Source of the DNA: Macrotis lagotis
Lineage: Eukaryota > Chordata > Mammalia > Peramelemorphia > Peramelidae
NCBI RefSeq assembly: GCF_037893015.1
Contig: NC_133663.1
Location: forward strand, 1,914,378 to 1,978,377
Direction: 5' to 3'
Length of the DNA: 64,000 bases
The notes under the pieces were generated by a model that had not been told where the DNA came from, did not search any database, and saw only the letters and a program-made list of their open reading frames with translations. The first letter of the stretch is position 1. Each line of letters opens with the position of its first letter. Below are positions 10,123 through 21,605 of this stretch, piece by piece. The translations under genes and the position numbers were made by a program.

Positions 10123-10330
10123 GCTCCCCTAGCCCTGCGCCCCCCTTCTGGCTTCAGGAAAGGGCCGAGTTCACCCACGCTTCACGGGCAGGTCCCGGGG
10201 CGCCTCCGGGACGCCTCCGTCGCCTCGGCCCCCGCCTGGGTGGGCCGGACCAGAGAGGGTCTCCCGGCCCCATCCCGGCTGGAGTCCTGGGGTCCCCGGG
10301 CCTCGGCCAGGCTGGCACTTGTCCCGGCTA

Positions 10331-12660
10331 AGCCTCCGGCCCATCTGTAAACTCGGGGCTGGGGAAAGAGTGACCCGCAGACTCCAGGGCCCTGGAAGGG
10401 GGGGAGCCTCCTGCGGGAGGAAACGAGGTCCCTCTCCAGTATTGGGAAGGGGCTCCTCCGGCCACCAGGCCCAGCCCAGCGATTTTTCTGAAGTACGGCC
10501 TCAGGCCTTGCAAGCTCTCTGGGGGGAATCTCTCCTCTGAGGCAGATTGCAGCCCTTCTTGTCAGTGAGTGCCGGGTGGATTTCTGGACTCCTTTCCTGG
10601 TCCTCAGATGGTCCACAGAGCCCGTGCTGTTCTGGCCGTGACTTGGTGGGCTTAGAGCCACACCGGGGGCCCACCCACACCACAGTCACAGAGGCTTCCG
10701 AATAGAACTTCAGAGGAATTCAGAGACTCTGAGTCTTCTCTCGGAACCGAGCTTCTCTTCCGGAGGCCCCAGAGGGGCCTACAGGTCCCCAGACCCTAGA
10801 ATTTGAGTCAGGACACCTTCCTGCCTCTGACCTCACTGGCTGTGTGGCCCTGGGGCAAGTTGCTTGGTCTCTTGGCAGCCCCCCCCCAGATGAAGAAGCT
10901 GAGGGGTTAGCGCTCTACATCAGCAGAGGGACTTTCCACACAGGGATGACATCATCCACGGCTCTACCCCCAAACCGAACCAGTGAGTCAACAAAATCCC
11001 ATCGGAACAGACTGGGAGACTGGAACCACAGTGGGCTTTGGAGTCCAGACCTCTCGGCCCCCAAGGCCACACCCCGGGCCCTCGCCGGGGCCCTCCAGTG
11101 ACCCTCACTTGGATGCTCAGCAGATTTTCTCCACAGCCTCCCTGAGGCATTCCCTGCACCTTCCAGCAAATGGAGTGAGTCTAACAGATACATGAAAAAT
11201 GGTTTTATGACTGAAATGCAGAGGACTGAAGAGTCTGGAGATGTGAGCCGCATTCAAGATTGCCAGAACGTGGCACCAGAAGGGCCTTCGGGAGCCATCA
11301 CCCAGCTCTGTCCAAGACCAAGCCCCTGGGTCTGGGAAGAGAGGAGGAGGCTAACAGGGAACAGCCAGGGGCAGGGAGGAGGCCATGTTGGCAGCTTGAT
11401 ACTGGAAGGTCGGCCGTCCGGAAGGTTCCAGGCCCTTGGGTGTCCCCAGAAGATCTCCTCCCAGGGTGGCTGGCAAGGGCCAGCCAGGCTCTGATGGCCT
11501 AGCCAAACTGCAAGCAGCCCCAGGTCTGTTCCCTCTGGACCTCTGATCACAATTGGAAATCTAATTTGTCGGTGGGAGACCATTGGTACCAGGCCAGGCT
11601 GGGGGAGGATGTGGATGCTCACCTCTGGTATTCCAGCTCTCTGGGCCCTGGACAGGGCTGCCTCAACTGAACCTTCTCAGAGAACCAGGGAACCAGGGGA
11701 AAGCCAGGGCCCATCTATCCCTCTTATTAGCTCCTCCGCTTAGACTACTTGCGGCTCTCCATGTGGGGCAGCCCTCTGCCAACAACATGCTGGAGGTCTC
11801 AGGGCCCAAGACTGGAGGGAACTGAGGCCAAGAAAGGGGAGCCAGGGACTAGCTCAACCCAGATGGGAGATCTGTTCAGCTCCAGGTAGAGAGCAGCCCC
11901 AACTTCAGTCAGAGAGAGCTTGGGGAACCTGGTTTCATGGGCCCCTTCTAAGCCTTAGGTCAGCTTCTTCAGGACCTGGAGCTCGGGCAGCCTTGATTTG
12001 GATACATTGGTGGCAAGCTTAGCTGTTTTCTTGGGATTCAGTCAGGGATGAGATGGGAAATGAGATGTAGAAATGCTTGGGGGATATAAAGGGTCCTCTT
12101 GGGCCTCAGCAGAATTGGAGCTAGGGAGCCACCCTTGAGGGCCCTGGGCCACAGCTGCCCCTTTGAGCTCCCAGTCAGAGATGGCATTACTGGCCACTCA
12201 AAGTGGTCCTCAAGAGTGCTCCCCTGGTTTGGAATCCCTGGTAATACTTGTATGAACTACAAGACCACAGTGCGGGGAGAGGAGGGAGGTTCCTCTGAGC
12301 AGACAAGCCAGTGGGGGGGGGGGCTCACTCAGCCCAGGGAGGGAACAGAGGACCCTCAATGAGTGTCTCAGCCTCATTGATGGGGCAGCAAAGGACTCCC
12401 TGCCACCAGAAGTTGGCTATGACCTTGCCCTCCCCCCATGTCCACCTGCCATAATGGTCCCATTGTTTCCATGTACCCCATGGTGGGCCATGGGAAGCAG
12501 ACTGGCAACAGAGCTGGATGGGGCCTTGTGTGAGGCAGGAGGTCTTCAAGCTGGGGCTTGTCCCACAGGGCTGTGGTGACAGGTCAGTGGAAGGAAGTGG
12601 GCAGGATGAAGAGAGAGATGCAGTCAGGGGGAAGACTGTGTGAACCTAAAAACTCTAGAG
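10331..12660 (+). other. Intron 1, first part: no repeat or exon recognised
   Basis: GC content falls from the island to background. The open frames are short and lack resemblance to known proteins. No alternative exon can be supported from sequence alone. Confidence 0.45.
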
Positions 12661-12661
12661 A

Positions 12662-12835
12662 GGATCAGCACTCCCCCTCCCCCTCCTCCTCATTCTCTTC
12701 TCCCCTTCCCCCTCCTCCCCTCCTCATCTTCCTCTTCCTCCTCCCTCTCCTCCTTTCATTCCCCCTCCTCCTCCTCCTCCTCTTTTCCCTTTCCTATCCT
12801 ACCTCTTCCCTCTCTCCCTCCCTTTCTTCTACTGT
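12662..12835 (+). repeat. Polypyrimidine tract (CCT/CTC-rich)
   Basis: About 170 bp made almost only of C and T ('ctcccctcctcatcttcctc' and similar), with mirror-like stretches. Such tracts can form triplex (H-)DNA. A 283-aa open frame across it is an artefact of composition. Confidence 0.9.
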
Positions 12836-13264
12836 CCAGTATGGGGCACCTGCCAGGGGAGAGGATAATCAAACCCATCTGGCTTGTCTGGGAGCCTGGA
12901 AGATGTGGGCCCAGAGACTTCGGCCCTGGGCCTCTGTGGCCACTTCAGTCCCAGCACCAGGTGCTCAGATTTCTATCCAGGAGAAAGCACTTGAAGCGGG
13001 GAAGACCCTGCGCATCCTTCATTTTACAGATGGGAAAGGTGAGGCTGAGGAAGGTCAAGTAGCCAGTGAGAGAGGTAGAGTGGGCCTTCCCTTGAGTCAG
13101 GAGGGTCCCCCCAAGTCCTGCCTCCTATCTTGGGGCCCCTCTTCCCTGCCTCTTGGAACATCCACACTTCCAAGTGGCTGGCTGATGAAGGAATCTGGAG
13201 GATGGGGAGGAGGGAGGTGGTTGTGGCAGCTGGGCCCGGCTCTTGAGCCACCCCACCTAAGCTG

Positions 13265-13425
13265 CTGTCCCCAATTAGTCATCACAGAATTGTATTCTGC
13301 CTGTAGATTTCTCCCAGAAATAGTCTCCCCATCAGCTGACACAGGCCACCCTGTTCTGGAAAAGGTAAACAGCCTCATTCTTCCCTTTGGCTCCACGTTT
13401 CATCAGTAATTACAGAACTTTGTCA
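13265..13425 (+). promoter_or_regulatory. Repeat-free AT-rich island, possible conserved regulatory element
   Basis: 'ccaattagtcatcacagaat' and 'cgtttcatcagtaattacag' carry TAAT-type homeodomain cores in sequence clearly different from the GC-rich flanks and from any repeat I know. Regulatory function is inference from composition only. Confidence 0.25.
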
Positions 13426-13629
13426 GGGAAGGCTCTGGGGGCTCTGTCTGGGTCACCATGGGATAAGATGAATCAGGAACTCTGGGATCCCAGGCAGGGA
13501 GAGTCCCTCAATTGTCTGTGCTCTGCCCTGGTCAGGATGGCCTCGGTTCTGGGAACCCTGGTTTAAGAAGGTCAGAGACAGTCTGGGCATGGCCACAGAG
13601 GGGCAGCCAGGACAGGGAATGGCCTGGAG

Positions 13630-13765
13630 TCCTTTGGTTCATGAGAAACAGCTGAAGGGATTAGCGATGTTTAACCTGGCTGGGAGGAGGCTCAAGGAGA
13701 CATGAGAACTATGTTCCCAAAAGGAAGAGATTTGGTGAGTTTGGCCTCTAGAGACAGAAGACAAA
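13630..13765 (+). mobile_element. L3/CR1-type LINE 3' fragment
   Basis: 'cagctgaagggattagcga', 'tgtttaacctggctgggagg' and 'aggctcaaggagacatgag' match the conserved 3' region of ancient L3/CR1 LINEs (ggatgtttagcctggagaag). Confidence 0.65.
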
Positions 13766-16555
13766 CTGAGGTTTGATGTCACAAATACCTTCCAGACATT
13801 AAGAGCTGTCCCACAGTGGGAAAGGGGCAGCCTCCAGAGCTGGGGGCACCCTCTCCCCGAAGGTCCATTCTCATTGGGTTATTGTAACACAGAGTCAGTT
13901 CCACCAGGCCACCGTGGCCTGGGCCCCTTGTGGCTCTCGTCAACCATCTCTGACTCGATGTTCCCAGGGAAGCCCAGGGCCAGGTGCTTGCTTCTGGGCT
14001 ACTCATGGAATGATCCAATGGATGCGTGAGAGTGTGCATGTGTGAGCTCACCTGTGTCCATGCCAAAGCCCCCAAGGGCTGGTCTGCTCTCCTCTCCTAA
14101 GCACCTTCAGGCACCATTCTGTAGCAGAGATAGGAGGGGTGGGGGCCCAGGCCAGGCTTCACTCACCTCTGGGGCTCAAAGCCTACCTCAGTTCTTTGCA
14201 CAGCCTTGGGCAATGTGAAGACCTGGGTTCAGTGAATACTTGGTGCATGGATTTGGGAGTGAAGGAGAGAGAGACAGAGAGGTCCTGGAGCTGCTGCATG
14301 CTGGGATCTCTATGGCTTTGCCATCCTGTCTGAGGGATTGGTAACAGGGCACAGCAGAATGGCATTTGGGATGTGCTGGGGAGGAGGTGAATTCGAGGGG
14401 AGTTCCCTTGGACCATGCTTTCTTCCCAGTTGTCCTGGATCCCCCCCCGACCTCCCCTGCCTGGTCAACTGAGGCCAAGGGGCTGAGCACCGGCCCGGAG
14501 CCTGCGCCACTTCTGCTGCCCCCACAGTCAGGGTGCCGAGCCTGTCTGTGAGCACCACCATCGAAGAGGCTGATGCTTCCCAGCTCTGCCAGGCTCTGAC
14601 TCATCTCTGCAGGCTGGCTGCCGGCCGGCCAGCGAGGCGGGGGGTGACTCACTTAACCTGGACAGGAGTTGCTTGTTGGCAGCCACCCCCAGCACCACTT
14701 AGCACCAGGCAGGGGCTCCTCTGATCCTGAGCGGGAACAGAAGTCTGCTCACTGGGGCTTTGCTCCCCACTTAGCACCCTATTTTTGCACCAAGGTGAAC
14801 CTCCACTCTCTTCTAGGAAAGGCAGTGGAGAGCAGTGGAGAAAGAGGGACCAGAGGGTTGAGCCTTCTGCTCCTTCCTGCCCAGACTCAGAGCATCCCTG
14901 AAGGAAAGGGATTAGGAGGCCTTCTGCTCATACCCTCTCCAATTGTGGCAGAAGAAACTGAGGACCAGGGGTCTGATCCAGGGTCCACAGGGAATGAGAA
15001 ATCGAATCCAGGACCTATTCAGGGAAGGGGAGAAACTTGGCCCCCAGAGGCATCTGAGCCTCAGGGCCCAGATTTAATCCAACCCCTGCTCTGGCTCACC
15101 TCTGAAAAGCAAGGACTGGAAAGTGGGGGAGGATAATCAATCCCAATGCTCCCTTTCAGCCAGAGCTTCTAACCCTGCTGTCACCATAGCTTTCTCCTGG
15201 TTGGCTCTAAGGAATGTCAAGTGCCCAGTGGGGGGGCAGGGAGGTACTTGTGAGCAGTGACAAAGCAGGGAGAAGGGGCATTGGGACTAGGCCTCTCCTT
15301 GTCCCCCTGATTAAAGGCTAGTCAGTCAGACAGAATGGGGTGCCTGGATAAAGGCAGAGAAGGCAATGTTTGGGTCTGATACAAAGCTGGGAAATGAAGC
15401 CAATTACAGAACAGGTATCAGAAGCAAAAGTCAAATTGAGTCAGATGGGCTGGCAGAAGGAGCCCAAACTCATAAGGAGAAATGTAGAAAAAAGTCTAGC
15501 ATGGGGGTGCTGCCAAACCTCAAAGGCAGGAACAAGGAATGGAGAGAACTGATTTCACAGCAGTTTATGAGGAGACCAAGGTTATGACCGACCATAAACG
15601 CAACATGAAAGTCATTTGAGAAGTTTGGAGAGAGTTGGAAACCAGCAGAAAGGAAAGATGGCATTGCTTGGACCTCTGGAGAGGACTACTCAGTGAGGAG
15701 CCTGTGGTCTCTGGCCAGTGGGGCAGCCTCTTTGTCTATCCTTCCTCCGAGCTCTGTGAATGGAGAGGATTGGCCTCCTATGAGATGGTTGCAGTGATGG
15801 GGCATCCTCAAGGGAGAACCAGGTTATAATGAAAGAGGATGTGGGAGGGTGCTGGTTGAAAAGTGGAAACATTGAGGGAAGTATTTGACAGTAGAACCCA
15901 ACCCTTATGCCTCAGTGTGGTATGGAGGTGATCCCTATTCTTGACTTCAAGGTTTTTGATAAGTGGCTCTTCCCAGATGGAGGGACTTCTGGTATGGGGA
16001 GGGCTGACATCTGAGAACTGACGCAGCTCAGCATGGCAAAAAGTTTATTGGTAGCCTGACCAAGGGATGATAACTGGAGGGACCATGGCCTGTTATCATT
16101 GGAGGGATCACATGGTGGTCACTGGGGATCATCAAGGATTAGATGTCCAATCAGCACTTGTGGGAGGTGGGACAAGAACATTGGGATGGGCTGTGAATGG
16201 ACAAAGGACCATTAGGATGATTAGAAGCCTGAGAATCAAACTGCTTGTTCCTGAGATGGACAGACTGAACTCACCTCAGGAAGTAGGGGAGAGGAGCTTG
16301 AGGACCATGTGGACCAAGTTGACCTGATCCACATGGAATTAGGCCCTGGCCCTTGAAGGGGAGATGTCTCTGAGTAGGGATCATTTCCTTCATTGGATAT
16401 GTCCCTGATGCCTAGAACCCAAGAGGTGTAAGACATTGATTTATTGAGAGAACTGACCTTGGGGCTCTGGGTTCTAGACTGTCATGCTTCAGGGGGAGAG
16501 GAGCCAAATAGGACTCCAAATAGCAAGTCTATCCTCATTGGAACTTCTCTCTCCA
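13766..16555 (+). other. Intron 1: mostly unannotatable sequence
   Basis: No exon or clear repeat. 15525-15660 ('gcagtttatgaggagaccaa' and following) may be another worn LINE piece. Short open frames only. Confidence 0.4.
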
Positions 16556-16559
16556 AAAT

Positions 16560-16720
16560 GCCGCCTATAACACTGTATGTTGTAATTCCAAATTGGTTGG
16601 TGTCTCATCTCTTCCTAGACTGTGAAATTCCCGAGGGCAGGGGGTATCTGATCTAAGTTTGTGGTCCCAGCACTGTCCAGCATACAAGAAGCACTTAATG
16701 ATTGCTGAGTTGAATTGGAG
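16560..16720 (+). mobile_element. L2 LINE 3' end
   Basis: 'agactgtgaaattcccgagg', 'gcagggggtatctgatct' and 'cagcactgtccagcatacaa' with 'gaagcacttaatgattgct' follow the L2 3' untranslated consensus. Confidence 0.75.
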
Positions 16721-17014
16721 ATGCTTCCTCCAGTCTCCATCTTCAAAACTATTCTCTGTGGTCCAGACAAACTTGATTCATTTGATCATTCTTTGATGCC
16801 CTCTGCACTCTCCCTTTCTGGTCATCTGCCCCTGTCCTTGCCATCCAGCTTGCCAGGACAAGCCTCCTCTCCCCTGGGCCTTCTCAAAAGCTTTCCCTTC
16901 CTTCAGGGTTGAAACACCAATAAACCCGCCAGCCTGGCTCCCCTTAGCAGGATCTGAACTCTACTCCCTCCACTAATCTCAGGTCCGAGCTAGGAAATTG
17001 TCATATTCTAACGT

Positions 17015-17016
<2 letters not shown>

Positions 17017-17044
<28 letters not shown>
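17017..17044 (+). repeat. (GT)n microsatellite
   Basis: Fourteen perfect GT units. Confidence 0.95.
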
Positions 17045-17045
<1 letters not shown>

Positions 17046-17935
17046 ATGGGTTCACCCAGGCCCTGCCGGAGTAGGAGGAAGCCTCTTGAAGGCAGGCCCT
17101 GACTTTCTCTTCTCCAGGTCCTCAGAGTTTAGTCTTCCCCAGTTGCTGAGATGAAATGAGGTTTTGAACTGGCCTCCTAAGGACTTTGCACAGCTCTGCC
17201 CCCCCTAAGTCCAATTTATAGTCAAGTGAAGGCGTCACCCTCATGATGTTATTGGTCCTCTGCTGAGAATGAAGGGTGAAGAGCAGCAGTGGCGACACAG
17301 AGCTCGGCCAGTGGGACTGGCCATTTCTCTAGTAGGTGAAGAGCTTTGCAGCCCTTCCACGGTCACCGCGCTTGCGCTTGCTTGCTAGGAATTTAATCAT
17401 CAGACGGTCATTCTGTCCTCTCCCCCTCCCCCCAACTTGAGGAGAGGCTGGCATCAGCCCTCTGGGTGTAGCCTCTGAAGTTGGGCTTTCTCCTCAGCTT
17501 GTACTGGGCATCGCCCTTCCCCACTGGGTCTGAGGGAAGGAGGGGAAGGAGGGTGTGGGGAGAAGATGGGTTAGGGCGAAGGAGGCTCTTTATTTCCTGT
17601 CTCTTGTCGCTCACAGCTCAAACCCTGAGAGAGGAGCTGTGTTTGAAAGTACATTTAGCTCTTTCATCAGGGAAGGAGGGGAAAGATAACTCGGCAGTAA
17701 CAGGGGAAGTGGGTGAGGGAAGAAGAGGAAGCTCCTCAGAAGGCCCCAGCAGAACCTCTGTGTCTTGTGGGGGTTGGCCTGGGAGGGGGAGCCCATGTTG
17801 GGGGCCAGTGGGGGGGTGCACAGCCAGGCAGGGGCCCGTGATGGGGGGCCAGCCCGGGGAGGGAGAGTCCACAGCTCCGGCAGCCCAGTTTGGCAGTCAT
17901 CCCTACCTGACCCCAGATCAGCTGCCTTTTCAGTT

Positions 17936-18035
17936 ACCTAATAAAAAAGAACTTATTGAACCTGTCTTGTGGGCCAGACGGCCCAAATCAGCCTTGCCCT
18001 CAAGGAGCTCCCAGTCTTTGATTGTTGAGGCGCAT
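17936..18035 (+). mobile_element. Possible ancient SINE fragment
   Basis: 'cttattgaacctgtcttgtg' and 'gccctcaaggagctcccagt' match the recurrent mammalian motif (attaagcacctactgtgtgc ... ctcaaggagctcacagt). Confidence 0.5.
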
Positions 18036-18240
18036 GCCAGATCCATACACAGGAGATCAAATTACTATTCCTCCAACCAGAGCAATCATTATTTCATCAG
18101 TTACATGGCAAAAATTGCCAAGGGCGTTAATAAAAGGCAAACCCATCTGCTGCGTCACTTTAGAGTTCAAGATTTATGTTTTATCAAATTGCAATCATTC
18201 TTAATTTTATTTGAATAAAATAAAATCTCCTTGTGGTAAA
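18036..18240 (+). promoter_or_regulatory. AT-rich, repeat-free island; candidate intronic regulatory element
   Basis: It contains ATTATTTCATCAGTTACATG, GGGCGTTAATAAAAGG, GCTGCGTCAC and several TAAT/ATTA and TGACG-like cores, and ends in AATAAAATAAAA and an A-run. The composition differs sharply from the flanks and it is not a repeat I know. A conserved enhancer is one reading; a retroposed fragment with an A-tail at 18239-18250 is another. Confidence 0.3.
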
Positions 18241-18384
18241 AAAAAAAAAACCAAAAAGAGGAAGGAGAAATGGGTGTTGCTACACAAGTTTGCAGGCCCC
18301 TCATGCACAAAGGGATGGCCGGGGAAAGCAGCATGGGGAAATCCTGGGAGAGGGTTCATTCCACTGACACAGATCGAGACTAGT

Positions 18385-18500
18385 GGTGCCAAGAGTCAGA
18401 GAGACTCCTTGACTTTCTAGGGTCACACAACCTGCATGGGTCAGAAAGCAAAGCCAGACTGGAATGCAGGCCTTCCCTTTCAAACTGGACTAATTGGGGT
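18385..18500 (-). mobile_element. MIR fragment
   Basis: 'tagggtcacacaacctgcat' and 'gccagactggaatgcaggcc' are the reversed MIR body. Confidence 0.55.
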
Positions 18501-18784
18501 TGAGGTGAGCCGTCTGGCACACAGTCGGAGGTCCTGAGAGGAAGCTGAAGCCCTGGTACCCACCTGGGAGGTGACAATCCCCCATGGCTTTCCCAGGGAA
18601 GCAATGGTGCCTTTGGCCTTGGAGAAGATTACATAGAAGCTAGCCTCTGGGGAGGGGGCAGCCCATGGGCTGCTTTGTGTTTATGGAGAGCTTTTACCAT
18701 CCAGGGGAGGACCTTGAGGTCAGAGAGGTGGACTGCATCTTTAAGGGTCTCTGGAGTAATGGGCAGAGCTGGGAAGGAAGAAGT

Positions 18785-19025
18785 AAGCATCTATTGAGAG
18801 CTTACTGTATGCTCTCAGATACCGCGCTAAGACTCTACAAATGTCTCATTTTATCCTTAGAACAACTCCGCAAGTAGGTGCCCTTCTTAACTCCTTTTTT
18901 AACATTTGGGGAAACGGAGGCAAACAGAGGTTAAGTGATTTGTCTAGGGTCAATGTGACTAGTAAGTATCTGGGACCTATCATGTACCAGTTGGAATTTG
19001 AACCAAAGTCCTCTGAGACGCCTAT
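18785..19025 (-). mobile_element. MIR element, near full length
   Basis: On + it reads 'tattgagagcttactgtatg', 'tcattttatccttagaacaa', 'ggggaaacggaggcaaacag' and 'ttaagtgatttgtctagggt', the reversed MIR from tail to head. Confidence 0.8.
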
Positions 19026-19294
19026 TCAGAGAGACTGGTGGTTCTAGAAAGATGGACAGCGTTGGATTAGAGTAGGATTAGAGTCCCCAGTTGAGAGGTC
19101 AGGAAGGAAGGTGTCCAGCCCTGTGGGGTGATTGTAGGGTGACTTCAACCCAGAGAAGCTTGGCAGTCTTCCCAGAAAGGGCCCAGTCCATGTCAGCCTG
19201 CCTTTACCTCCCTAGAGATACAAGGTCAGTCCATTAAGTATCTTCATAGTCAAATGGTACGAGACTGTACCTTAGCTTCAGGCTAAATGTCTGT

Positions 19295-19490
19295 TTGGAG
19301 GCAGTGAGTGGGTCTGGAGTCAGGAAGGCCTGGGTTCAGATTCAGCCTCAACCACTTCCTGGCAGCATGACCCAGGCAAATCGCTTCATCCCTGTTGGCC
19401 TCAGTTTCCTCACCTGTAAAATGAACTAGAGAAGAAAATGGGCTGGACTCCATGGGGTTACCAAGAATTGGACATGACTGAACAAAGGTG
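19295..19490 (+). mobile_element. MAR1-like marsupial SINE
   Basis: The SINE head 'tctggagtcaggaaggcctg', the CORE block 'cctcagtttcctcacctgta' and the RTE-type end 'ccaagaattggacatgactg' with 'aacaaagg' are the order found in marsupial MAR1 SINEs. This is good evidence for the host group. Confidence 0.8.
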
Positions 19491-19699
19491 TTTTCACCCC
19501 CAGGCCCTCATCCAAAAGAAAAAACTTGAACAGGACTTGTGGGGTGCAGTGCTCCCTTATTTCACGGCCTCCCTTAGTTTCTCATTTGGCAGGGTGCCAT
19601 CACTGGCTGGGCATCAGCTGCTGTTGGGTTAGCCTTGGCTAATCCTCCAATTAGCTCGTGCTCCCACCCAGAGAAAGTCTGCTGAGAATCTGGTTCTCT

Positions 19700-19700
19700 G

Positions 19701-19758
<58 letters not shown>

Positions 19759-19768
19759 TTTCTCTCTC
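19700..19768 (+). repeat. (TC)n microsatellite
   Basis: About 25-30 CT units, followed to about 19915 by TCTCTGTGTCTC-type degenerate simple sequence. Confidence 0.93.
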
Positions 19769-19924
19769 TGACTATCTCTCATCTCTCTTGTCTCTCTGGC
19801 TCTCATTTCTGTGTATCTCTTTTTGCGTCTCTATCTCTGTGTCTCCCTGACTCTCTTTGTGTCTCTGGGTCTCTGTCTCTTCTTCTGCCACCCCTTCCTT
19901 CTCGCTCTCTCTGTACTTTTCCTT

Positions 19925-20035
19925 TGCTAAGGTGCATACTCTGTTCACCCTGCCCCAGCAAATAGGAAGCTCCTTAGGGGCAGGGTATCATTTTTCTTTT
20001 GCCCTCCCCCCCAAGTCATGGCCAGCATAGGCACT
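19925..20035 (+). mobile_element. L2 3' end fragment
   Basis: 'ataggaagctccttaggggc' with 'agggtatcat' and 'ccagcataggcactaaata' match the L2 3' end. Confidence 0.6.
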
Positions 20036-20145
20036 AAATATTGCAGATGACCAAACTGAGGCCAGAGAGAGGAGAAAGGATTTGAGACAGGATTTGAACC
20101 CGCGTTCTTTGACCCCCAGTCAGGGTCTTCCCCATCAGACAACAT
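20036..20145 (-). mobile_element. MIR fragment
   Basis: 'accaaactgaggccagagag' and 'gacaggatttgaacccgcgt' are the reversed MIR body. Confidence 0.65.
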
Positions 20146-20189
20146 GGGGGTGGGAGCGCTACTAAATTCACTGCTAAAACAGAACTGGA

Positions 20190-20270
20190 TACTGTGTGTA
20201 TGTGTGTGTCTCTGTGTGTGTATGTATGTGTCGGTGCGTGTCTGTGTCTTTGTGTGTGTGTGTGTGTGTC
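20190..20270 (+). repeat. Imperfect (TG)n tract
   Basis: TG repeats broken by TATG, TCTG and CGG steps. Confidence 0.9.
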
Positions 20271-21435
20271 AGAACTGACAATGACGTCCCCCCCACCTAC
20301 CCCGGGGAGGTTCCATTTGTGTCCCAGTTTCTCTGGGGCTGACTGAGCCCCTTCTGGCTTTCCTTCTTTCAACCAAGCCTTCTCGCCCATCTGAGGTCAG
20401 CAGCTCTCTGGCTCCTGTTGTCTCTGCCCTGTTCTCTTCCCCAGACGGGCCCTGGGAGTCACCCCCAACGAGTCTCAGCCCTCGTTGGCTTTCTGCACAG
20501 ATTTCCTGAGGAAAGGACTTGGTGTTTTTGTTCAAGGCCTTCAGCCTGGATGTGGTGGGACACCAGGCAGTGTGTCCTGAGAAGCAGCCACATAGGGCCT
20601 TCCCCTCCTCCTCAATGCCACCACCCAGCCCAGGGCCTGACTTTGGGATTCCTGCTGGTCCCTTGCCCAGGCGCCAGCAGGTAGCCTTAATTGCAGACAC
20701 AGGACCAGGGACATCCTCATAGGCCATGTCTGGGGACGTTCTCCTCCCCAGGACGTGACCCCATCACCAGACAGCCTAGGCCAGGGTGGACAAGTGGGCA
20801 GCAGAAGCCAGAGCTCTGTTATGAACCCGTCTACCTGGGGACTGAGAGACAGAGCTGGCAAGGGAGGGAGGGAGGGAGGGAAGTGCGCAGTAGGCACCCA
20901 GTGCTGCCTGGGGCTGAGCCACCCCTAGCTAGCTTTAACTGCCAGCCCACAGCCCTCACTGAAAAGTGATTCTCTGTTTGAATTCTGCAATCGGGAGGCA
21001 TTTCCCTCTCCCCTGCTCTGCTGGGTCACTTACTGACCTTGGCCGCACCCTGGGTCCATGTCCCAGGAAGGATGTCAGGAGGCCAGCCTTGACCCAAGGA
21101 AATGAAAAGACATGAATTCAGGGTGGGGGTTGGCTCCAAGTCTGGGGCTCCAAGCCAGGATGCTTGATCTCAGGGAGGGGTTGGAAGAAAGTGCCACTTC
21201 CCAGGGGAAGGGCTCTGCCCTTCAACGTGTCTCTGAGATCCTGTGGGTAGAGGGGCTGGGAGGGAGGGATCCAAAACTAGAGGTGAACCCTCCCCCCTCC
21301 AAGCTAGCATCTTCCCGCCTACCGGCGCCTGCTGCATTTGGGCTTTTCCAGCCCAGGGCCTGGTAGGGAGGCTGAGATCCCACCGCTCCAGAGGGCCCTC
21401 AGAAACACAATAACACGAATGAGCAAGAGCAGATG
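20271..21435 (+). other. Intron 1, nothing recognised
   Basis: Includes a short (GGGA)n run at 20861-20881. No exon or repeat family is supported. Confidence 0.4.
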
Positions 21436-21439
21436 TGTC

Positions 21440-21605
21440 TGGAATGCCTTCTGGTCTGCAGAACATTCACAGACTGTGATCTCAGTGGCGCTTCCCAACA
21501 ATTCTGAGAGGAGGCACTGGCATGCCCACAAGACAGATGAGGACGCAGTCACAGAGCTGGGGTAGCTGAAGCAGATTCTGAACTTGGGCTTTCTGCCTCT
21601 AGTCC
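21440..21605 (-). mobile_element. MIR fragment
   Basis: 'agacagatgaggacgcagtc' and 'gcagattctgaacttgggct' fit a diverged reversed MIR. Confidence 0.5.

Larger units (their letters stand above)
8600..10330. promoter_or_regulatory. CpG island spanning the CAMKK1 promoter and exon 1
   Basis: This is the only long stretch of the window that is very rich in G+C and unmethylated-type CpG. It includes poly-G near 9415-9431, many GGGCGG boxes and CGCG clusters. It begins abruptly after ordinary sequence and fades by about 10.3 kb. Its position immediately around a consensus splice donor, followed on the same strand by the CAMKK1 coding exons, marks it as a housekeeping-type promoter. Long open frames on both strands (for example minus 10036-8699) are by-products of the stop-poor composition. 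Confidence 0.85.

Noticed and set aside
12558..13409. 283-aa open frame
   Set aside because: Its middle is the polypyrimidine tract translated as Ser/Pro/Leu. The rest has no family resemblance.
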